From: an uncultured Alphaproteobacteria bacterium
GTDB taxonomy: Bacteria; Pseudomonadota; Alphaproteobacteria; HIMB59; GCA-002718135
Length of the DNA: 47,728 nucleotides
Assembly (NCBI GenBank): GCA_902635455.1
Contig: CACPNW010000009.1
Location: 1 to 47,728 of the forward strand
Reading direction: 5' to 3'
Of the stretch, positions 15,209 through 23,305 are shown one piece after another. A program made the translations under genes and the position numbers. Within the stretch, counting starts at the first letter, position 1. Each line of letters starts with the position of its first letter. The notes under the pieces are model-generated. The model worked only from the letters and a program-made list of their open reading frames with translations, did no database searches and was not told where the DNA came from.

Positions 15209-16540
15209 TTATTTATCTAAGCCAGGTATCCAATTCGTTCCAGCTAAAGGGACTCTGGCCATAGCAGCAGATTCAACAGTTAAAGCACAAAGATCCTCAG
15301 GTTCTAAATTATGCAAATTATTTTTACCGCAAGCCCTTGCTATTGTTTGCGCTTCTAAAGTCATCACTTTTAAATAATTAGACAATTTTTTACCTGCTTT
15401 AACAGGATCTAATCTTCTCATTAATTTTTTATCTTGAGTAGATATGCCTGCTGGATCATTTCCTTCATGCCAATCATCATATGCTCCAGATACTGTTCCA
15501 AGTTTTTTATATTCTTTTTCCCATTTAGGATCATTATCGCCAATTGCAATCATTGCTGCTGAACCAATGGATACCGCATCAGCACCTAAAGCAAGCGCTT
15601 TTGATACATCCGCTCCATTTCTAATACCTCCAGAAATAATTAGTTGCACTTTGCGATGCATATTTAGATCTTGAAGAGCATCTACTGCAGGACGTATGCA
15701 AGCTAATGTCGGTTGTCCAACATTTTCAATAAAAACTTCTTGTGTTGCTGCTGTTCCTCCCTGCATGCCATCAAGTACTACTACATCAGCCCCTGCTTTT
15801 ATAGCCAAAGCTGTGTCATAGTAAGGTCTGGCTCCTGCAATTTTAACAAAAATTGGAACTTTCCATTGTGTTATTTCTCTTAATTCAGTTATTTTTATAG
15901 CTAGATCATCAGGTCCAGTCCAATCAGGATGCCTACATGCTGATCTTTGATCAATGCCTTTAGGAAGATCTCTCATTTCTGCTACACGATCACTAATTTT
16001 TTGACCTAATAACATACCTCCTCCACCAGGTTTTGCTCCTTGACCAATAACAACTTCAATAGCATCAGCTTTTCTTAAATCATCAGGATTCATTCCATAT
16101 CTAGAAGGAAGAAGTTGATACACAAGAGTTTTTGATTGACCTCTCTCTTCTTTAGTCATTCCACCATCTCCAGTTGTAGTTGAGGTTCCAGCTATAGATG
16201 CCCCCCTACCTAAAGCTTCTTTAGCTGAGCCAGATAAAGCTCCGAAACTCATACCTGCAATTGTTATTGGAATATCAAGTTCTAAAGGTTTTTTTGCAAA
16301 ACGTGTTCCTAACACAACATTGGTTAAACATTTTTCCCTGTATCCTTCTAGTGGATATCGAGACATAGAAGCTCCTAAAAAAAGAAGATCATCAAAATGA
16401 GGTAGTTTTCTTTTTGAGCCACCACCACGAATATCATAAATACCAGTTGCAGCTGCTCTTCTTATTTCTGAATTTGTATAATCATCAAAAGTCCAAGATT
16501 TACGAGGAGTTGTAAATAGATTTTTTTTCTTTTTTGCCAT
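15209..16540 (-). CDS. glxD: glutamate synthase-like FMN subunit (GlxD/MgsC type), lacks Fe-S cysteines
   Basis: Homologue of the FMN/2-oxoglutarate domain of glutamate synthase; with GlxB and GlxC it would form a three-subunit N-methylglutamate-synthase-like enzyme. Core segments are intact: SFGALSGSAKEALGRGA (about 99-114), SRYGMNPDDLRKADAIEVVIGQGAKPG (146-172), and the FMN-phosphate region IISGGIRNGADVSKALALGADAV (301-323). Where the paralogue at 18638-19987 has Cys356, Cys359 and Cys364, this protein has Tyr354, Trp357 and Asp362, so the iron-sulphur cluster site is gone. The N-terminus is Lys-rich (MAKKKKN). It begins one base after the GlxC stop, the last gene of its module, and converges with the gmaS operon. 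Confidence 0.85.
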   Translation of the reverse strand: MAKKKKNLFTTPRKSWTFDDYTNSEIRRAAATGIYDIRGGGSKRKLPHFDDLLFLGASMSRYPLEGYREKCLTNVVLGTRFAKKPLELDIPITIAGMSFGALSGSAKEALGRGASIAGTSTTTGDGGMTKEERGQSKTLVYQLLPSRYGMNPDDLRKADAIEVVIGQGAKPGGGGMLLGQKISDRVAEMRDLPKGIDQRSACRHPDWTGPDDLAIKITELREITQWKVPIFVKIAGARPYYDTALAIKAGADVVVLDGMQGGTAATQEVFIENVGQPTLACIRPAVDALQDLNMHRKVQLIISGGIRNGADVSKALALGADAVSIGSAAMIAIGDNDPKWEKEYKKLGTVSGAYDDWHEGNDPAGISTQDKKLMRRLDPVKAGKKLSNYLKVMTLEAQTIARACGKNNLHNLEPEDLCALTVESAAMARVPLAGTNWIPGLDK

Positions 16541-16541
16541 A

Positions 16542-17237
16542 TTAGTAATCAGAAATATTATCTATATTAAAATTATATAGTTTTCTCTCTGATCCAAATT
16601 TTTTAAAATGTTTTACTTTAAGATTTTTTATCTTTCCAGTTTTTAATAAATCTTCAATTTTTTTTATATCTTTTTTATGCATTTTTTTTTCAACACAATC
16701 AACTCCTAAACTTTTGGGCTTACCTGCTAGATAAATAATAGTTTCATAAATGCTATCGCCAAGTGCTTCTCCAGCATCACCACAAATAAGCATGGTTCCT
16801 GATTGAGCCATGAAACCAGACATATGACCTACAGACCCTTTAACGATTATATCGATACCTTTCATTGAAATACCACAACGAGAGCTAGCATCACCATCTA
16901 TAATAATTGTTCCCCCATGTGCAGTAGCGCCAGCAGACTGTGAAGCATTACCTTTAACATGGATTAAGCCAGACATCATATTTTCACCTAAACCAGTTCC
17001 AGCATTACCGTTAACAGTAATATGTGCTTTTTGATTCATACCTCCACAATAATATCCTACATGTCCATTTATTTTTACGGATATGTTTTCAGTTAATCCA
17101 GCGCATATAGCATGATGACCACTTGGATTTTTTACAGTCAAATCTCTTTTGTTATTTTTATAACTAATGTTTTGAAGGTAATTATTTATTTTTCTTAAAG
17201 TGTTTTTTTTAAAATCTAAATTTTCTATTTTCCCCAT
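16542..17237 (-). CDS. glxC: glutamate synthase-like GXGXG subunit (GlxC/MgsB type)
   Basis: Corresponds to the right-handed beta-helix (GXGXG) domain of glutamate synthase. The repeating glycine-rich turns are easy to see from about residue 55 to 190 (CGGMNQKAHITVNGNAG, AGATAHGGTIIIDGDASS, MSGFMAQSGTMLICGDAG). It is shorter (231 residues) than the paralogue in the other module, mainly at the N-terminus. Its start lies inside the end of glxB, with a 13-base overlap, and glxD follows after one base, so translation is tightly coupled. Role: structural link between the amidotransferase and FMN subunits. Confidence 0.85.
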   Translation of the reverse strand: MGKIENLDFKKNTLRKINNYLQNISYKNNKRDLTVKNPSGHHAICAGLTENISVKINGHVGYYCGGMNQKAHITVNGNAGTGLGENMMSGLIHVKGNASQSAGATAHGGTIIIDGDASSRCGISMKGIDIIVKGSVGHMSGFMAQSGTMLICGDAGEALGDSIYETIIYLAGKPKSLGVDCVEKKMHKKDIKKIEDLLKTGKIKNLKVKHFKKFGSERKLYNFNIDNISDY

Positions 17238-18112
17238 GTGTATACAACTCCAGGTTTTGGTTCGTAAATATTAGATTTATTTACATATGGAAGATGCGCC
17301 ATAGCTTGAAATTCAGAAGCCACAGCAACATAATCATTATTTTCTGCAATAACAGCCGGCTTGCAAGCTATCTCATCTCTTAAAACAGCAAATCCTTTAT
17401 TAGTACCTGCAATAAAAGTGTAAAAACCATCTAAATCTGAAAGACATTCTGTTAAAGTTTTTTTCATGGATTTATTTTCTGATAATTTTTGGCTTATATA
17501 ACCTGCTGCTACTTCAGTATCATTTAAAGAATCAAAATTTTTACCCTGTTTGATTAATTGTCTTCGTAGATTATTGTGATTAGATAAAGACCCATTATGA
17601 ACTAAACATTCATCTTCTCCGGTCGAATAAGGATGCGATCCATCAACTGTTATTGCGCTTTCAGTTGCCATTCTAGTATGACCAATTGCATGTGAGCCTG
17701 CAAATTTTTCTAACTTAAATTTTTTTACAATTTCTTTTGGGTTTCCGACTTGTTTAAAAATCTCAATTGACCTTCCATAACCTACTAATGAAATTTCGCT
17801 AAAATTTCTTTGAATATATGAAATAAATTTTTTAGGTGTAGCTGAAGTATAAACAACTACATGATCTGAAATACTTTTTATTATAATATCTTTAAAATTT
17901 TTTTTAATATCTTTTTCAAATCCACTTGATAATGCTTTATTTAAGCAAAGAGAATATTTGTAATATTTTTTTATCTCTTTGTTATTGTATATTGCAAAGC
18001 CTGCAGAGTCTGGTCCTCTTGATGACATATTATCAAGCATACCGCTAAGATAAAACCCTAGTTTATTATACAGTTTTTTCTTTTTTAAATATAAACCTAC
18101 TATTCCACACAT
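17225..18112 (-). CDS. glxB: class II glutamine amidotransferase subunit (GlxB/MgsA type)
   Basis: N-terminal-nucleophile amidotransferase subunit expected to release ammonia or methylamine from the glutamine-like donor (gamma-glutamylmethylamide in the N-methylglutamate pathway). Cys2 after the initiator Met is the nucleophile (MCGIVGLY); other conserved parts are MSSRGPDSAGFAIY, GHTRMATESAITVDGSHPYS and LVHNGSLSNHNNLRR. Length 295. First gene of the three-gene module nearest gmaS; the roughly 100 very AT-rich bases upstream presumably hold its promoter. Sequence is clearly diverged from the second GlxB copy, so this is an old duplication or two separate acquisitions. Confidence 0.88.
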   Translation of the reverse strand: MCGIVGLYLKKKKLYNKLGFYLSGMLDNMSSRGPDSAGFAIYNNKEIKKYYKYSLCLNKALSSGFEKDIKKNFKDIIIKSISDHVVVYTSATPKKFISYIQRNFSEISLVGYGRSIEIFKQVGNPKEIVKKFKLEKFAGSHAIGHTRMATESAITVDGSHPYSTGEDECLVHNGSLSNHNNLRRQLIKQGKNFDSLNDTEVAAGYISQKLSENKSMKKTLTECLSDLDGFYTFIAGTNKGFAVLRDEIACKPAVIAENNDYVAVASEFQAMAHLPYVNKSNIYEPKPGVVYTWGK

Positions 18113-18211
18113 AAAATTATAAATTTTAATAATTCAATACATAAATATATATAATATTACAAAAGCAAGAGCTAAATTTAAAAATTTTTATTATTAAATT
18201 ATACAAAAAAA

Positions 18212-18628
18212 TTAATTAAATTTTTTATATGCTTTCTTTAATACTACAAGAGGATGCTTTGAGGACATTTGAAATTTAATTAATAATTCTCTTGCTATCA
18301 TATCTCGATCCTGCTGATCCTTAGGTAGTTTTAATTTTGGTGGAGTTGTAACCCATCCATTAATATTTCTATCAAATACTGCTGGCTTACCATTTTCATA
18401 GCCCATATGAACGTCTTCAAGCCAATTCAAATCATCCCAACCCATGTGCTCAATATATTTTTTTAAAAAAGGAGTTAATCGATTATAATCAGGTAATAAG
18501 TTAACATCATAGCGATAGCCAATATGTTGACCTATCATTTTTTCTCTAGCAGTTTTAATACCATGATCTTTTTTATTAGAAGATTTTGCTTTCTTTTTTA
18601 TACTTTTTTTATTTTTTTTCTTAACCAT
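18212..18628 (-). CDS. uncharacterised Lys-rich protein in the second Glx operon
   Basis: Not recognised. The first 25 of 138 residues are very rich in lysine (MVKKKNKKSIKKKAKSSNKK), followed by a compact, aromatic-rich soluble domain with IGQHIGYRYDVNLLPDYNRL and HMGWDDLNWLEDVHMGYENG. It starts 9 bases after the glxD stop in the same direction, so it is the last gene of the GlnT-GlxBCD operon. The Lys-rich start resembles those of both GlxD proteins (MAKKKKN, MAKKNKKN), possibly reflecting a shared interaction or targeting role. No catalytic motif is visible. Confidence 0.7.
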   Translation of the reverse strand: MVKKKNKKSIKKKAKSSNKKDHGIKTAREKMIGQHIGYRYDVNLLPDYNRLTPFLKKYIEHMGWDDLNWLEDVHMGYENGKPAVFDRNINGWVTTPPKLKLPKDQQDRDMIARELLIKFQMSSKHPLVVLKKAYKKFN

Positions 18629-18637
18629 ATTTATTTC

Positions 18638-19987
18638 CTAAATTGAATGAAAGTTATCAACGCCTACAGTATGATCAGTACCAGCAAGTGGTACTTTAGC
18701 AAGTGCTGAAGCCTCCATAGTCAATGCAGCCAAATCTTCTGGCTCTAATGAATGTATATTTGTTTTACCACATGCTCTAGCTAAGAGTTGAGCTTCTAGA
18801 GTCATAGCATGTAAATAATTATAAACTCTTAATGCTGCATCATCAGGATTTAATCTTTTTCTTAATTCAGGATCTTGTGTTGCAACACCGACAGGGCATC
18901 TTCCTGTATGACAATGATAACAATAACCAGCCTCAACACCTAATTCTTTTTCAAAATCAGCCTCAGGTATATCTTTATTACAATTAAGTGCCACTAATGC
19001 ACCTGTACCTACAGAAATACAATCAGCGCCTAGTGCTAAAGCTTTCGCCATATCCGCTCCATCTCTAAGGCCACCTGCAAATATTAAAGTAACGTCTCCT
19101 GATTTTCCGACATCATCCAATGCTCTTCTTGCTTCTCTTACTGCTGCTATACCAGGAATACCTGTATTAGCTGCAGCAATATGAGGACCTGCACCAGTTG
19201 AACCCTCCATACAATCTAAGTAAATTGAATCTGGATCACATTTAGCTGCCATTCTAACATCATCATAAACTTTAGCAGCACCAAGTTTTAATTGGATTGG
19301 TACTTGGTTATCAGTTAATTCTCTAAGTTCCTGAACTTTTAATGCTAGATCATCCGGCCCTAACCAGTCAGGATGTCTGGCAGGTGATCTCTGATCAATA
19401 CCTGCGGGCAAAGATCTCATTTCAGCAACTTGGTCGGTAACTTTTTGTCCCATCAAGTGTCCGCCCATTCCAACTTTCTGACCTTGTCCTATAAATACTT
19501 CTATACCATCGGCTAATTGAGCATGATGTGGATTAAAACCATATCGAGATTGAATACATTGATAATACCACTTATGAGAATATCGTCTTTCATCAGGAAT
19601 CATGCCTCCTTCACCTGAGCATGTTGCACTTCCAGCCATGGTTGCTCCTCTTGCAAGTGCAGTTTTTGCTTCATAAGATAAAGCGCCGAAGCTCATTGAA
19701 GTTATGTAAACTGGAATATCTAACTCTATTGGGTTCTTACATCTTGGGCCAATTATAGTCTTTGTTTCACATTTCTCTCTATATCCTTCAATTACAAATC
19801 TAGTAAGAGTGCCGGGTAAGAATGTTAAATCATCCCAGTGAGGTATTTTTTTCATAAGAGCCATACCACGCATGCGGTATCTGCCTAATTGCGACTTAAT
19901 ATGAATATCGTTTATAACATCAGGAGTAAAAATTGAATTACGACCTAATAAACTTTTATCTGTATTTTTTTTATTTTTTTTAGCCAT
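18638..19987 (-). CDS. glxD: glutamate synthase-like FMN/Fe-S subunit (GlxD/MgsC type)
   Basis: FMN-binding subunit of the second glutamate-synthase-like module. The core motifs are SFGALSYEAKTALARGATMAG (about 99-119), RYGFNPHHAQLADGIEVFIG (148-167) and LIFAGGLRDGADMAKALALGADC (301-323). Unlike the copy at 15209-16540 it keeps three cysteines, Cys356, Cys359 and Cys364 (CYHCHTGRCPVGVATQ), in the place where glutamate synthases bind a 3Fe-4S cluster, though with C-x2-C-x4-C rather than the C-x5-C-x4-C spacing I recall for the family. Starts 13 bases after glxC. Likely catalyses the final reductive transfer onto 2-oxoglutarate, forming glutamate or an N-substituted glutamate. Confidence 0.88.
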   Translation of the reverse strand: MAKKNKKNTDKSLLGRNSIFTPDVINDIHIKSQLGRYRMRGMALMKKIPHWDDLTFLPGTLTRFVIEGYREKCETKTIIGPRCKNPIELDIPVYITSMSFGALSYEAKTALARGATMAGSATCSGEGGMIPDERRYSHKWYYQCIQSRYGFNPHHAQLADGIEVFIGQGQKVGMGGHLMGQKVTDQVAEMRSLPAGIDQRSPARHPDWLGPDDLALKVQELRELTDNQVPIQLKLGAAKVYDDVRMAAKCDPDSIYLDCMEGSTGAGPHIAAANTGIPGIAAVREARRALDDVGKSGDVTLIFAGGLRDGADMAKALALGADCISVGTGALVALNCNKDIPEADFEKELGVEAGYCYHCHTGRCPVGVATQDPELRKRLNPDDAALRVYNYLHAMTLEAQLLARACGKTNIHSLEPEDLAALTMEASALAKVPLAGTDHTVGVDNFHSI

Positions 19988-20000
19988 TATTCAATCCTTT

Positions 20001-20843
20001 CTAAATTGCACCTTTTCTCTCAGTTGGTTCTAAATTATCGTAATTCCATAATTTTTTTCCTGAAACAATTTTTGTAATTTTTTTATAATCAATTTTTTTA
20101 TCTATTTCGGAAACTTTTATTTTTCTTTTTAACCAAGCTATATCTAAATCAGTTAACTCCGCCTCAACGGCATCAGCACCCAATGATTTAATTGAACCTC
20201 CAACAAAAATAGTGCCATCATAAAGTGAGTCGCCTAAGTTAGGACCAACATCTCCCAAAATAACTATTCTTCCTCGTTGCATCATAAACCCTGTAAAAGC
20301 TCCAGCATCTCCACCGACTATAATAGTACCACCTTTCATATCAATACCTGATCTAGCACCAACACTTCCTTTACAAATTAAATCTCCACCTCTAATTGCC
20401 GCTCCGAAACAAGATCCTGCATTTTTTTCTACAACAACTTTACCAGCCATCATATTTTCAGCACAGGACCAACCAACTCTTCCAGATATTCTTACAACAG
20501 GCCCATCAACTGAACCTATTCCAAAATATCCAAGACTACCTTCTATAATTAAGTTAAGTTTGTTTAAAATCCCAACACCTATACTATGTTTTGAACCAGG
20601 ATTTTTTATGACAATTGTTCCATAACCTTTAGCCATTAGTTCATTTATTTTTCTATTGATATCAATACATTCTAAATTATTTGCATCAATTTCTGTTCTT
20701 TTATTAAAGTCAACTTTATGAGCATCGTGATAAAAGAAATTTTCACCCTCTTCTGGATTAAAAAAAACTTGTTGCGTACGACCTGTTAAAACCTCATCAT
20801 GTAAGCCCATTTCAGTAGATTTATGTTTTTTTATGCTTGCCAT
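20001..20843 (-). CDS. glxC: glutamate synthase-like GXGXG subunit (GlxC/MgsB type)
   Basis: GXGXG beta-helix subunit, 280 residues. Glycine turns run from about residue 105 to 230 (GYFGIGSVDGPVVRISGRVG, CFGAAIRGGDLICKGSVGAR, GGTIIVGGDAGAFTGF). It has a longer N-terminal extension than the paralogue (including VLTGRTQQVFFNPEEGENFF). Its ATG lies in the end of glxB with a 13-base overlap, exactly as in the other module, and glxD follows after 13 bases. Confidence 0.87.
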   Translation of the reverse strand: MASIKKHKSTEMGLHDEVLTGRTQQVFFNPEEGENFFYHDAHKVDFNKRTEIDANNLECIDINRKINELMAKGYGTIVIKNPGSKHSIGVGILNKLNLIIEGSLGYFGIGSVDGPVVRISGRVGWSCAENMMAGKVVVEKNAGSCFGAAIRGGDLICKGSVGARSGIDMKGGTIIVGGDAGAFTGFMMQRGRIVILGDVGPNLGDSLYDGTIFVGGSIKSLGADAVEAELTDLDIAWLKRKIKVSEIDKKIDYKKITKIVSGKKLWNYDNLEPTERKGAI

Positions 20844-21772
20844 ACTTTTACCTCTCCTTCATAAGGATCATAAGTATCAATCTCTTCAGGAAGAACTGTT
20901 CTTATCGCAACTTCCTCTGAAGCAAGTGCAACCAAATCATCACTTTCATACAATACCATTGGTTTAGCAGCCATATGATCTTTAGCCATGCCTAATTTAT
21001 CTTTCGTTGCTACTAAATATGTAAACACACCATCTAAGTCATCTAAAGATCCTCTCATAGCTTCTTCTAGGTCTATTCCATTACGTATTTTATCAGCAAG
21101 ATAAACTGCAATTAGTTCGGAATCGCATGTAGACATAAAACGCATACCTTTTTTTTCAAGAGCTCTACGATTATTCCAATAATTTGTTAATTGACCATTA
21201 TGCACAACAGAAACATCACTAAATGGATATGCCCAATAAGGATGGGCAGAACGAATATCAACACCAGACTCTGTTGCCATTCTAGTGTGCCCAATACCAT
21301 GAGTCCCAGCGAAATCACCAAGTTCATATTGGTCAGCAACAACTGAAGCATCACCTATATCTTTTATTAATTCAAGTGACTTGCCTAAAGATAAAATTTC
21401 AGTCATCTCAACAGATTCAATTTGTTTTGCTAAATCAAGCAAATCTCCATCATAAGAAATAACATATCTATAAGAATAAGGGGTAATTTGCTCTTCTTTA
21501 TGAAGTTCAGCACCTGAAATAGATATTTTTTCATTTACCTGACCCACTCTATCTTTATAGATACTCTCGTCTTCCATCACAGCAGAGCTACCTTCTTTTA
21601 CATTTTCACCAACCTTAAATCTTAAAATATAGTTATTAGATTCCCCTTCGCCATATAAAGCATAACCAGTTGAATCAGGTCCTCGATGTTTAAGAGATTG
21701 CAACATTTTTTGCATTTCTCCACCTACATTTGTAGACTTACCCTTGTGAATTATTCCAGCGATTCCGCACAT
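20831..21772 (-). CDS. glxB: class II glutamine amidotransferase subunit (GlxB/MgsA type)
   Basis: Glutaminase-type subunit of the second module, 313 residues. The Cys2 nucleophile (MCGIAGII), LKHRGPDSTGYALYG, GHGIGHTRMATESGVDIRSA and VVHNGQLTNYWNNRR are all present. It follows the GlnT-type ligase by 20 bases, with a clear AAAGGA ribosome binding site, so ligase and synthase are produced together. The natural donor is probably a gamma-glutamyl-amine made by that ligase; gamma-glutamylmethylamide, glutamine or another amide are all possible. Confidence 0.88.
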   Translation of the reverse strand: MCGIAGIIHKGKSTNVGGEMQKMLQSLKHRGPDSTGYALYGEGESNNYILRFKVGENVKEGSSAVMEDESIYKDRVGQVNEKISISGAELHKEEQITPYSYRYVISYDGDLLDLAKQIESVEMTEILSLGKSLELIKDIGDASVVADQYELGDFAGTHGIGHTRMATESGVDIRSAHPYWAYPFSDVSVVHNGQLTNYWNNRRALEKKGMRFMSTCDSELIAVYLADKIRNGIDLEEAMRGSLDDLDGVFTYLVATKDKLGMAKDHMAAKPMVLYESDDLVALASEEVAIRTVLPEEIDTYDPYEGEVKVWQA

Positions 21773-21792
21773 ATTAATTATCCTTTCTTAGA

Positions 21793-23265
21793 TTATGGCA
21801 ATACGTCCAAGTAAGTATCAACATCCCATTGCGTAACTGCAGAAAGGAATTTTTCCCACTCATCTTTCTTATAATGCATAAACACTCTAAGCATGTCTTC
21901 AGGTAATGCTGATTTAACAACTTTATCACTATCTAAACGATCAATAGCTTCTCCTAAAGTTAAAGGTAGTTTATCAACTGATTTTCCTTCTTTCATTGCA
22001 TCATAAATATTTTTTTTCTCTGGTTCCCCAGGATCCATTTTGTTATCTAATCCATCTTCAAAAGCTTTTAAAATACCTGCTCCCATTAGATATGGATTAT
22101 GAGAAGAATCTACTGATCTATATTCTACACGACCAGGAGCAGAAACACGAACACTACATGTTCTGTTTTGATATCCCCAATCCGCATATACTGGTGCCCA
22201 GAAACCTGTATCCCAAAGTCTTCTATAAGAATTGACTGTTGGAGAACCTAAGCAAGTTAATGCAGGTAGATGTTTTAATAAACCAGCAATACTATTTAAT
22301 CCAACTGGTCCAGGTTTTACTGGATCTAATTTTGGATCAGGCATAAACATATTTTCTCCCCCAGATATGTGAGTGAAAACTTGATCCATGCCTGGTAATG
22401 GATTGTTTCCTATAGGTGTAGATTTTAATTCTCCACCTTTCCAAAGTGAAACATTGGTATGGCATCCATTAGCTGAAACACCCATAAAAGGTTTGCTCAT
22501 AAAGCAGGCAATTAAATTAAATTCTCTTGCAACTTGTGCACAGATTTGTCGATAGGTTGTAAGTCTATCAGCATTTCTTAAAACATCATCATACATAAAA
22601 TTTAATTCTAGTTGACCCGGAGCATCTTCATGATCTCCTTGGATAACATCTAGTCCCATAGCACGACAATATTCAATTACTTTCATATATACAGGTCTTA
22701 GGGATTCAAATTGGTCAATATGATAACAATAAGGTCTTGAAAATCCATCTCCTGTTGGTTCTCCATTATCTTTCTTAGTCAACCACATCATTTCTGGCTC
22801 AGTACCAGCACGCATATTCATTCCAAATTTTTCTTGAAATTGATCTTGGAAAATTTTTAAATTACCTCGACAATCAGATGTTAAATGTCCACCAGGATTT
22901 TCATCTTCTTCTCTGTTTCTAAAACAAGTACACCAAACACGTGCAACTCTTTTATCCCAAGGCAGCTGAACAAAAGTATCTGGCTCTGGAATCCCAACAA
23001 GCTCAGATGATTCAGGTCCATATCCTATATATTCACCATGTCTATCAACAAACAAATTTGCAGTAGCTCCATAAACTAATTGAAACCCTTTTTCGGCTAA
23101 TGTTTCCCAGTGATCTGCTGGAACGCCTTTTCCAACAATTCTTCCTGTAACAGATACAAATTGATAATAGATATAAGTTATACCTAATTCTTCAATTTTT
23201 TTTCTTACATCTTTAACTAATTTATCCCTACCAGATTGATTTACAAAATTTTCTAAATCACTCAT
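21793..23265 (-). CDS. glnT: glutamine synthetase-like ligase, GlnT type
   Basis: GS-family ATP-dependent gamma-glutamyl ligase of 490 residues. The beta-grasp segment YYQFVSVTGRIVGKGVPADHW, the pocket segments GTEPEMMW and GDHEDAPGQLELNF, NGCHTNVSLW, and the late GRVEYRSVDSSHNPYLMGAG are recognisable. It is longer than GmaS and has its own insertions (an ISGGENMF... loop near residues 295-315). GlnT-GlxBCD operons are known in rhizobia and marine alphaproteobacteria; which amine this enzyme uses is unsettled. Second gene after the FAD oxidase in the same operon, 40 bases apart. Confidence 0.85.
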   Translation of the reverse strand: MSDLENFVNQSGRDKLVKDVRKKIEELGITYIYYQFVSVTGRIVGKGVPADHWETLAEKGFQLVYGATANLFVDRHGEYIGYGPESSELVGIPEPDTFVQLPWDKRVARVWCTCFRNREEDENPGGHLTSDCRGNLKIFQDQFQEKFGMNMRAGTEPEMMWLTKKDNGEPTGDGFSRPYCYHIDQFESLRPVYMKVIEYCRAMGLDVIQGDHEDAPGQLELNFMYDDVLRNADRLTTYRQICAQVAREFNLIACFMSKPFMGVSANGCHTNVSLWKGGELKSTPIGNNPLPGMDQVFTHISGGENMFMPDPKLDPVKPGPVGLNSIAGLLKHLPALTCLGSPTVNSYRRLWDTGFWAPVYADWGYQNRTCSVRVSAPGRVEYRSVDSSHNPYLMGAGILKAFEDGLDNKMDPGEPEKKNIYDAMKEGKSVDKLPLTLGEAIDRLDSDKVVKSALPEDMLRVFMHYKKDEWEKFLSAVTQWDVDTYLDVLP

Positions 23266-23305
23266 AACATCCCCCTATTTAATTATATTAACATTCAACA
23301 TCATA

